Source: Flavobacteriales bacterium
GTDB lineage: Bacteria > Bacteroidota > Bacteroidia > Flavobacteriales_D > Sanyastnellaceae
Length of the DNA stretch: 6,582 bases
Direction of reading: 5' to 3'
Assembly: GCA_947464885.1 (NCBI GenBank)
Contig: CANHYZ010000118.1
Location: 1 to 6,582 of the forward strand
The notes under the pieces were generated by a model. That model did not search any database and was not told the DNA's origin. It saw only the letters and a list, made by a program, of their open reading frames with translations. A program made the position numbers and the translations under genes. Shown piece after piece: positions 1 through 4,496 of this stretch (the first letter of the stretch is position 1; every line of letters starts with the position of its first letter).

Positions 1-1038
1 ACCACAGGATTATCCAACAACATCGCACTCTTTACGCTTGATAACAGTGGCAACATTCAGTGGGCAAAAAACATTGGAAGTGCAGGAGAAAACGATTGGA
101 GCTCTCACGTAAGTACTGCGCCCAATGGCGACATCCTTCTTACGGGTGTATTTTTCGAAACAACCGACCTTGATCCCGATGCGGGCAATGCCAACTTCAC
201 AGCGAATGGCGCCGACGCCTTTATAGCGCGTTACGATAGCTTGGGGCAGTTTATCAATGCCAAGGTCTACGGCGGACCCGGCGGCCAATTTGGAAGCCAT
301 GCCTTTGAACGCAACGGCAGTGTGTATGCTGAAATTAACTACGACACTCAAATCGATGCGTATGCAGGCCCGGGCGTTTTCGCGTTTGCACAAGACACGG
401 CAGAGCGCTACATCTACCTGAAAGATTCGATAGGCGCTGGCCTGCAATGGGCACTTGAAATACCCTTTGGCGATGCGGCGCCGCCAGCTAGCGACTACAT
501 TCAAAATCACGTGATGGTTGCGGCCGACGGCACCATATACGGCGGATATCATTTGTCGCAACCTACTCAAGTTGTCATAAATGGTCAAACGATTACCATT
601 GAGCCGTTAGGATTAATGGACGCGATTTTATGTAAAGTCAATCCGAACGGCACGATTGCCTGGTTCAAGCGCTATGGCGGTGAAAACGACCCGGTAACCG
701 ATGAGGCCTTCATGTACTCCGTGGAATCAGTTGCCCTGAAGGCGCCCAACAAGTTGGTCTTCGGAGGATATATGGAAGGCGTTTGCGACTTCGATTTGGG
801 CATTGGCGATGGCACACTCGATGTGCCCAATAGCAGCAGCGGTAATTCCTTTTTGGTGACGCTCAACCTGACGCAAGACCCCGGCGACGTGGATGGTGAT
901 GGCGAAGTGACCGATGCAGATGTCAACATCATCCTTTCATCGTTCGGCTGCACGACATGTCCTGAACTTGATTTCAACGGCGACGGGCTTGTTAACGTGA
1001 ATGATATATTCCTTTACCTTGATTTAATCGATGGATGA
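1..1038 (+). CDS. Secreted beta-propeller-like protein with C-terminal dockerin-like domain (5' end missing)
   Basis: The frame is open from the first base to a TGA at 1036-1038, giving 345 residues of a longer protein. The TTG at 241 is internal and is not the true start. The visible part has diverged repeats with a W/F-x-K-x-x-G-like core: QWAKNIG near residue 20, INAKVYGG near 85, LQWALEIPFG near 148 and WFKRYGG near 221. Between them lie aspartate-rich loops such as DLDPDAGN and DFDLGIGDG. This recalls SBBP-type beta-propeller repeats of secreted Bacteroidota proteins. Residues 296-345 hold two dockerin-like calcium-binding segments, DVDGDGEVTDADV and DFNGDGLVNVNDI, joined by a CTTC cysteine pair. 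The protein ends there, with no separate type IX secretion tail visible after the domain. It is probably exported, with an extracellular structural or binding role that the sequence does not identify. The repeat family is inferred; the dockerin-like motif is clear. Confidence 0.85.
   Translation, partial: TTGLSNNIALFTLDNSGNIQWAKNIGSAGENDWSSHVSTAPNGDILLTGVFFETTDLDPDAGNANFTANGADAFIARYDSLGQFINAKVYGGPGGQFGSHAFERNGSVYAEINYDTQIDAYAGPGVFAFAQDTAERYIYLKDSIGAGLQWALEIPFGDAAPPASDYIQNHVMVAADGTIYGGYHLSQPTQVVINGQTITIEPLGLMDAILCKVNPNGTIAWFKRYGGENDPVTDEAFMYSVESVALKAPNKLVFGGYMEGVCDFDLGIGDGTLDVPNSSSGNSFLVTLNLTQDPGDVDGDGEVTDADVNIILSSFGCTTCPELDFNGDGLVNVNDIFLYLDLIDG
886..1035 (+). other. Dockerin-like calcium-binding domain
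   Basis: Two EF-hand-like loops with the D-x-D/N-G-D-G-x-x-x-x-x-D pattern lie about 27 residues apart, each followed by a hydrophobic helix (VNIILSSFG and IFLYLDLIDG). Dockerin type I modules bind calcium through paired loops of this kind. In Bacteroidota and other marine bacteria they often close large secreted proteins without any cellulosome. The CTTC between the two halves could form a disulfide. The domain ends at the stop codon. Confidence 0.75.
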
Positions 1039-1046
1039 GTCCTGCG

Positions 1047-1062
1047 CCGCGACTTGTCGCGG
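1047..1062. repeat. Perfect 7-bp inverted repeat after the dockerin gene
   Basis: CCGCGAC and GTCGCGG are exact complements separated by TT, beginning 8 bases after the stop codon. The hairpin could mark the 3' end of the plus-strand transcript or protect it from exonucleases. No T-run follows, so rho-independent termination is not supported. Confidence 0.4.
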
Positions 1063-1078
1063 AGTAATCGCACATGCG

Positions 1079-1120
1079 CAATCCGTAATCTGTAATCCGT
1101 AATCTATAATCTGTAATCCT
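1079..1120. repeat. Heptamer tandem array TAATCYG, six units
   Basis: The six 7-base units are CAATCCG, TAATCTG, TAATCCG, TAATCTA, TAATCTG and TAATCCT. On the plus strand, which is the sense strand of the upstream gene, TAA recurs every 7 bases and so appears in all three frames. On the opposite strand the core GGATTAC/AGATTAC resembles the AGGATTRT octamers found elsewhere in the window. Confidence 0.85.
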
Positions 1121-1127
1121 TTAAAGT

Positions 1128-1144
1128 CAGCCCCTCCGGGGCTG
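1128..1144. repeat. GC-rich hairpin, copy 1
   Basis: CAGCCCC-TCC-GGGGCTG is a perfect 7-bp stem with a 3-base loop. It shares the AAAGT lead-in and the GCCCCTCCGGGGC core with a second copy about 50 bases downstream. It may help end transcription between the convergent genes, but lacks a T-run. A dispersed REP-like palindrome is the alternative reading. Confidence 0.6.
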
Positions 1145-1180
1145 TCTCACATATACCGTACCTCATAGCTATTGAAAGTT

Positions 1181-1195
1181 GGCCCCTCCGGGGCC
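1181..1195. repeat. GC-rich hairpin, copy 2
   Basis: GGCCCC-TCC-GGGGCC is a perfect 6-bp stem with the same TCC loop as copy 1 and the same preceding AAAGT. The end base pairs differ from copy 1 on both sides of the stem (A-T in copy 1 against G-C here), so pairing is kept while the sequence changes. That suggests the structure matters. Confidence 0.6.
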
Positions 1196-1275
1196 GGGCA
1201 AGAGATTGCTCTATTTAAACTAGGGTGATTCATTCGTCAAGGATTCAATCAGGCAACGCGGCCAAAAGGTGCATT

Positions 1276-1317
1276 CACTCGCCACTCATCACTAGTCACT
1301 CGTCACTATTCACTAAT
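1276..1317. repeat. Heptamer tandem array CACTNNT, six units, overlapping a gene end
   Basis: The units are CACTCGC, CACTCAT, CACTAGT, CACTCGT, CACTATT and CACTAAT. The last units run into the 3' end of the minus-strand hydrolase gene, supplying its last codons (I-S-E) and its TAG stop. On the minus strand nearly every unit reads GTGA, so TGA recurs with a period of 7 in all three frames directly after the stop. Confidence 0.85.
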
Positions 1318-2196
1318 CACAAACTCCCCCACCACCCTCAAATACTCTTCATACCCCATCACCGCAGGTACATTGTTGTGAACGGCTTCCGGTATGCGGT
1401 GCGCTTCCTGATACGCACCTTGATAGTGATTGAACACCACTTCACCATGAGTATCAATCTTCAAGAAATCATCATTGATACCGTGTATCCAGCAGAAAGG
1501 CTGATCGACATATTGAATCTTCTCAGCATTGTCGACGCGAATGTCGGTGAAATACGACGCTGGCAACGCCGCCAATGCAGCATCTTGAACCATCACTTCT
1601 GCCGAGGCAAAAGGGGCTTCGAGCAAAAGCTTTGATGCTGCCAAAGCTTGCGGATCTGCAGCCAGCGTGGTAGCCGGAGCACTACCCAAACTGTAACCGT
1701 AAAGAACGGTACGGTCACTTGTGAGTCCGTGATCCTTGAGCCATTGCATGCAGGTGTTCACATCAGTAGTTAATCCACTCTCGGTGGTGGTACCCGTCGA
1801 CATTCCATAGCCACGGTAGTCCATCATCAGCACCCCGTAGCGATGCTCGCCACCCACATGTGCCATGAGTTTCGCACGGTTCCAATAGAAATCCATGTGG
1901 TGTTTGTTACCATGGCAATAGACAATCACGGTATCGGTTGCAATACGCGCAGCATCTCCCAGGTAAATGGCATAGATGGTTTGTACATCCCCGTTATCGT
2001 CACTCGTGAGTGAAAAGATGTGAACGTTTTCAGCATCCACGTCATACGTATCCGGCAATTCGGGCAGCTCGCGTTCGCCGGTGTAGTTGTCCAACTCATA
2101 GGTTGTCAGTTCCTGCACATTGAAGAACTGGCTATCGAGGCGCAGACAGGCATTCAGGCTGATTGCTACGATAGAATATAATAATACGCGTTTCAT
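1306..2196 (-). CDS. Alpha/beta-hydrolase lipoprotein
   Basis: This 296-residue protein has a lipoprotein signal peptide ending in the lipobox SLNAC (Cys17), so it is probably anchored in the envelope. The alpha/beta-hydrolase fold is shown by an oxyanion-side HGN motif (95-97), a DYRGYG loop (126-131) and the nucleophile elbow GYSLGS with Ser169. An acid follows in HGINDD (Asp242 or Asp243), then the catalytic His273 in AVHNN. The order and spacing match serine esterases or peptidases of the abhydrolase 12/13-like type (FrsA- or Bem46-like). The substrate cannot be read from the sequence. The start ATG overlaps the TGA of the upstream gene by 4 nt (ATGA), so translation is probably coupled to the barrel-like lipoprotein gene at 2193-2858. 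The last codons lie inside a heptamer tandem array. Confidence 0.9.
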   Translation of the reverse strand: MKRVLLYSIVAISLNACLRLDSQFFNVQELTTYELDNYTGERELPELPDTYDVDAENVHIFSLTSDDNGDVQTIYAIYLGDAARIATDTVIVYCHGNKHHMDFYWNRAKLMAHVGGEHRYGVLMMDYRGYGMSTGTTTESGLTTDVNTCMQWLKDHGLTSDRTVLYGYSLGSAPATTLAADPQALAASKLLLEAPFASAEVMVQDAALAALPASYFTDIRVDNAEKIQYVDQPFCWIHGINDDFLKIDTHGEVVFNHYQGAYQEAHRIPEAVHNNVPAVMGYEEYLRVVGEFVISE

Positions 2197-2858
2197 GGTT
2201 TTCCGAATTTGCGGGTGAAGCCAACATATAAACCCAAGGCGCCGGTGGTTCCGGGGGCTTTATAATCGACGGTGAGTGATTCATGCGAAGTGAATGGCGC
2301 CAGGTATTTGCATTCGAAGCTGGTGTTCCATTTACCACGCGAGCGGGTGTAGCCAAGATTCAGAGCGGGTATCCATCGGTATTCCTGAATGCGGTCGGCA
2401 GTCCCGATTTTTTGAAGCTCATACCATGACGTGATTCCGGTGTAAACGAAACCTCCCTTCTTGCCAATATCCCACCAGGCGTTGATGTCGAGCGAAGGAT
2501 AGAAGCGCGAACTCCCTTCCCATTTGTCGACCATATACGTCGCTTGCACGACGGTTGATATTCCGGGTATTCTTCCCTCCTGTCCGCGCCATTGGCGCAA
2601 GTAGGCACCATCTAGTTGTACGACACCGAAAAGCGCTGCGGTTGTATGCGCTCGCAATGCGACGGTTGAAACACTATCGACCCCATAAGCAGCACCCACC
2701 GAGGTAAATGGCACAGGTACTGCTGCTCCACCAAAACCAACAAGCGGCCCACCAATTGTCGCCGTCGCAGCCCACTGTTTCTTCTGCAAGGGCTTCACCA
2801 TACTCACGGGTGAGCATGCCGCTAGCAGCGCGATAGAAAAAAAGAAAATAATTCTCAT
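2193..2858 (-). CDS. Putative outer-membrane beta-barrel-like lipoprotein
   Basis: I do not recognise a named family. The 221-residue product begins with a short hydrophobic signal (MRIIFFFSIALLAAC) and a clear lipobox LAAC with Cys15. The rest is rich in Gly, Tyr, Trp and alternating hydrophobic stretches, for example VVQLDGAYLRQW (79-90), STVVQATYMVDKW (101-113), GGFVYTGITSWYEL (135-148) and ALGLYVGFTRKFG (207-219). This pattern suits antiparallel beta strands of an outer-membrane barrel, and the final strand resembles a barrel-closing C terminus. It is the first gene of a two-gene unit and overlaps the downstream hydrolase by 4 nt, so the two products may work together at the outer membrane. 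The ATG at 2856-2858 is chosen because it gives a complete lipoprotein signal. Function unknown. Confidence 0.8.
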   Translation of the reverse strand: MRIIFFFSIALLAACSPVSMVKPLQKKQWAATATIGGPLVGFGGAAVPVPFTSVGAAYGVDSVSTVALRAHTTAALFGVVQLDGAYLRQWRGQEGRIPGISTVVQATYMVDKWEGSSRFYPSLDINAWWDIGKKGGFVYTGITSWYELQKIGTADRIQEYRWIPALNLGYTRSRGKWNTSFECKYLAPFTSHESLTVDYKAPGTTGALGLYVGFTRKFGKP

Positions 2859-2862
2859 GAAG

Positions 2863-2870
2863 CAAATAAA
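2863..2870 (-). promoter_or_regulatory. Possible -7 promoter element TTTATTTG
   Basis: TTTATTTG on the minus strand matches the Bacteroidota -7 consensus TAnnTTTG at all but one fixed position. It ends 4 bases before the start codon at 2858, which would give a leaderless or nearly leaderless message. No -33 TTTG box is evident at the usual spacing, so this is a weak call. The same octamer occurs upstream of the gene starting at 6382. Confidence 0.25.
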
Positions 2871-2945
2871 CGAGGAAAGATCAGATGAAAAATGAACAAT
2901 CGTTACATGTACCCACGATTAAAATCGTCGACTGCTGCACCTAAT

Positions 2946-2980
2946 CCCCAGTACCTAGTACCTAGTACTCAGTACTTAAT
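2946..2980. repeat. Heptamer tandem array ACCTANT, five units, at the rluF stop
   Basis: The units are CCCCAGT, ACCTAGT, ACCTAGT, ACTCAGT and ACTTAAT. The last one contains the complement of the rluF stop codon (2976-2978). Read on the minus strand, TAA is followed by AGTACTG, AGTACTA, GGTACTA and GGTACTG, so TGA or TAG recurs with a period of 7 and closes all three frames. The word family is the same as in the array at 6544-6571. Confidence 0.8.
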
Positions 2981-3695
2981 CAATCGTTCCCGCCGAATCC
3001 GCCGTCAACCTCCCCAACTCCTCCAACTCCCGCTTGGTCAGGTCGCGCCACTTGCCGGTGGGTGTATCGAGGGTGATGTTCATGATGCGGATGCGCTGCA
3101 GACGGGTTACTTCAAAACCAAGATACTCGCACATGCGGCGAATCTGTCGGTTGAGACCCTGTGTAAGGATGATGCGAAAGCTACAGCGCCCAATTTTTTC
3201 AACCTCACACGGACGTGTAACGGTGTCGAGAATGGGAATGCCGGATGACATGCGCTTTACAAAGTCGTCGTTGATCGGTTTATGGACCGACACGATGTAC
3301 TCCTTTTCGTGGTGATTGCGAGCGCGAAGAATTTTATTGACGATGTCCCCGTCGCTGGTGAGAAGGATAAGTCCTTCGCTGGCCTTATCGAGTCGACCTA
3401 CAGGAAAAATACGCTTAGGGTGTTTGACAAAATCCACGATGTTGTTCTTCTCGCCGCGCACATTGGTGGTGCACACGATACCGACGGGCTTGTTCAGGGC
3501 GATATAGACATGCTCTTCGCCGCTAGGCTTGATGGGCTTGCCATCGACACGCACATCGTCGCCCTCTTTCACCTTCGTACCCATCTCAGGCACCTTGCCG
3601 TTGATGGTAACTCGGCGCTCCTCGATGAGGATATCTGCCGCACGTCGCGAGCAAAAGCCGACTTCACTGAGGTATTTATTGATGCGCGTTTCCAA
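2976..3695 (-). CDS. rluF: 23S rRNA pseudouridine synthase, RluF type
   Basis: This 239-residue enzyme of the RsuA/RluB/E/F family isomerises uridine to pseudouridine in 23S rRNA. E. coli RluF targets U2604 in the peptidyl-transferase region. An S4 RNA-binding domain covers about residues 3-55 (RINKYLSEVGFCSRR). The catalytic domain holds GRLDKASEGL with the catalytic Asp103, then VNKILRARNHHEKEY and GLNRQIRRMCEYLGF. The runs KPVGIV, NNIVDFV, DLVNKIL-like, HEKEY and GLNRQIRRMCE follow E. coli RluF closely, as I remember it, so RluF is preferred over RluB or RsuA. The lysine-rich C-terminal tail of E. coli RluF is absent. The start is a TTG at 3693-3695; no in-frame ATG lies nearby upstream, and translation from this TTG gives the expected N terminus. 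It is separated from both neighbours and probably forms its own unit. Confidence 0.9.
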   Translation of the reverse strand: METRINKYLSEVGFCSRRAADILIEERRVTINGKVPEMGTKVKEGDDVRVDGKPIKPSGEEHVYIALNKPVGIVCTTNVRGEKNNIVDFVKHPKRIFPVGRLDKASEGLILLTSDGDIVNKILRARNHHEKEYIVSVHKPINDDFVKRMSSGIPILDTVTRPCEVEKIGRCSFRIILTQGLNRQIRRMCEYLGFEVTRLQRIRIMNITLDTPTGKWRDLTKRELEELGRLTADSAGTID

Positions 3696-3700
3696 TAGCG

Positions 3701-3708
3701 CAAAATTA
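3701..3708 (-). promoter_or_regulatory. Possible -7 promoter element TAATTTTG for rluF
   Basis: TAATTTTG on the minus strand fits the Bacteroidota -7 consensus TAnnTTTG exactly. It ends 5 bases before the TTG start codon, so transcription would begin at or very near the start codon, a leaderless arrangement. A -33 TTTG is not seen; the upstream position is occupied by the hairpin at 3717-3776. The match could be chance in AT-rich DNA. Confidence 0.35.
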
Positions 3709-3716
3709 GGTTTGAA

Positions 3717-3776
3717 TAACCGCAGAGGCGCAGAGTTCGAAGAATTTTCTCTGAGTTCTCCGCGCCTCTGCGGTTA
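3717..3776. repeat. Hairpin repeat with 15-bp perfect stem (CCGCAGAGGCGC type)
   Basis: The arm 3717-3731 (TAACCGCAGAGGCGC) is an exact reverse complement of 3762-3776, with a 30-base AT-rich loop between. It fills the gap between the stop of the DUF2231-like gene and the start of rluF. On the minus strand a T-run precedes the stem rather than following it, so it is not a standard terminator in the direction of these genes. On the plus strand AAAAAA follows. Similar CGCAGAG-rich elements recur between genes of many bacteria, so I read it as a dispersed intergenic palindrome. Confidence 0.75.
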
Positions 3777-3781
3777 AAAAA

Positions 3782-4264
3782 TCAATCTTCGTGCTCCGCT
3801 TCCCCCTCTGTTTGATTTGCTGAAGCTCCGCTTATTTCCGTATGCCGAATTTGTCCACCCAGGTATGCCGCGCGTGATACCATCACCAAACAGAAAAGGG
3901 ACAACACTAAAACAACGCGTGAAAGGAGATTCGCTTGAGCAGACTTCACCTTTGTGAAATAAAGCGCCACAATCGACACAGTACCTAGCACAAGCATCGA
4001 CACAAACGCCCAGAAACCCGCATCCTCGTGCAGCTCGATAGCGCTTTCCAACACGCCGGGTATGTTCTCCACTGCCTCTTCCGCCCCTTCACCCGTCAAC
4101 TTGGCAATGGTAGCGCCTATAGCGGAGATGATAAATACATTGTAAGCCGCTATGGCCGTCTGATCGCTCTTGTGCCATAGGCCGTGAGCCAATACGAGTA
4201 GTCCGAAAAAGGCACCGAACAAAGGAAGGTGCACAATGAGCAAGTGGATGTGAGCTTGGTCCAT
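3782..4264 (-). CDS. Small four-helix membrane protein, DUF2231-like
   Basis: The 160-residue protein has four predicted membrane helices, roughly residues 8-29, 39-57, 84-103 and 112-134, and a short acidic hydrophilic tail (EGEAEHED at the end). Conserved-looking motifs are IHLLIVHLPLFG in helix 1 with His7 and His12, ELHEDAGFW before helix 3 with His79, and GGQIRHTE after helix 4 with His141. Paired histidines at helix ends are typical of DUF2231-like and some haem-binding membrane proteins, so haem or metal binding in the inner membrane is possible but unproven. The ATG at 4262-4264 gives a complete first helix. It is flanked by repeat-filled gaps on both sides and appears to be transcribed alone. 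Confidence 0.8.
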   Translation of the reverse strand: MDQAHIHLLIVHLPLFGAFFGLLVLAHGLWHKSDQTAIAAYNVFIISAIGATIAKLTGEGAEEAVENIPGVLESAIELHEDAGFWAFVSMLVLGTVSIVALYFTKVKSAQANLLSRVVLVLSLFCLVMVSRAAYLGGQIRHTEISGASANQTEGEAEHED

Positions 4265-4285
4265 GGGTGTGTGTTTTTGGCGAAG

Positions 4286-4293
4286 AAAAGGTA
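4286..4293 (-). promoter_or_regulatory. Possible -7 promoter element TACCTTTT
   Basis: TACCTTTT on the minus strand differs from TAnnTTTG only at the last base and lies 21 bases before the start codon at 4264. That is the same gap as for the candidate element upstream of the gene starting at 6382. No clear -33 box is visible. Confidence 0.2.
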
Positions 4294-4332
4294 GTTCGCT
4301 GCTTATGACCTTTGAGGAATGTCAGTTTATGA

Positions 4333-4364
4333 AGGATAGCAGGATTATTGGATTGTAGGATTGT
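4333..4364. repeat. Octamer tandem array AGGATTRT, four units
   Basis: The units are AGGATAGC, AGGATTAT, TGGATTGT and AGGATTGT. The last three follow the same order (one AT-ending unit then two GT-ending units) as the two repeats inside the larger array at 6438-6525. It is also the outer left arm of a nested inverted repeat whose right arm is at 4478-4496. Confidence 0.75.
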
Positions 4365-4496
4365 AGGGTACCCAAGCCTAGCCGAGGGCCCTCATTCTGT
4401 TTCTCTTTCTGTTTCTCTTTCTTGATTTTTTTTGAATGAGAAACAGAATCAGAAACAGAATGAGTGTCTTGCCCCCCTATAATCCTACAATCCTTT
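4341..4496. repeat. Nested long inverted repeat between the peptidase and DUF2231-like genes
   Basis: The outer arms are the octamer arrays at about 4349-4366 and 4478-4493, complementary except for one A/G difference. The inner arms are 4391-4424 and 4431-4464, complementary at 28 of 34 positions, with an AT-rich apex (ATTTTT). Each inner arm is built from a 12-bp tandem: TCTGTTTCTCTT twice at 4396-4419, and AGAAACAGAATC/G twice at 4439-4462. Two small palindromes sit in the left shoulder, GGGTACCC (4367-4374) and GAGGGCCCTC (4384-4393). A transcript of either strand could fold into a long hairpin starting directly at the peptidase stop codon. It may act as a transcript end, but no usual T-run follows on the minus strand. 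Confidence 0.7.
4478..4496. repeat. Octamer array abutting the peptidase stop codon
   Basis: On the minus strand the stop TAA is followed by AA and then AGGATTGT, AGGATTAT, AGGGG. TAG recurs with a period of 8, giving stops in further frames right after the gene. This is an inverted partner of 4333-4364 and belongs to the same word family as 6438-6525. Confidence 0.65.

Larger units (their letters stand above)
1039..1305. other. Convergent intergenic region rich in hairpins and tandem heptamers
   Basis: This 267-base gap separates the 3' ends of two converging genes. It holds, in order, a short hairpin (1047-1062), a TAATCYG heptamer array (1079-1120), two GC-rich hairpins (1128-1144 and 1181-1195) and most of a CACTNNT heptamer array (1276-1317). 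The remainder, about 1196-1275, shows nothing recognisable. None of the hairpins is followed by a clear T-run, so none is a textbook intrinsic terminator, although bidirectional transcript ending is likely somewhere here. Confidence 0.7.

Noticed and set aside
241..243. TTG as the start of the dockerin gene
   Set aside because: The frame is open to base 1, and the upstream residues contain another repeat (QWAKNIG and an FTLD-like strand), so the gene begins outside the window.
10..588. Long minus-strand open frame opposite the propeller gene
   Set aside because: The plus-strand frame through the same bases has clear propeller-like repeats and continues to the dockerin-like domain; the minus frame has no recognisable motifs and is a shadow.
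1225..1635. Plus-strand open frame opposite the alpha/beta-hydrolase
   Set aside because: It begins in the heptamer-rich gap and runs antisense to a gene with an intact catalytic triad; its composition is that of a shadow.
2915..2928. Inverted repeat ACGATT-AA-AATCGT as an operator
   Set aside because: The 6-bp arms are exact, but such a short AT-rich palindrome is expected by chance and it lies about 60 bases upstream of the start with no linked regulator.
2892..3698. Plus-strand open frames opposite rluF
   Set aside because: All overlap a convincing RluF-type gene on the other strand and show no family features.
3762..3781. Intrinsic terminator for the DUF2231-like gene
   Set aside because: The T-run on the minus strand precedes the hairpin at 3717-3776 instead of following it.
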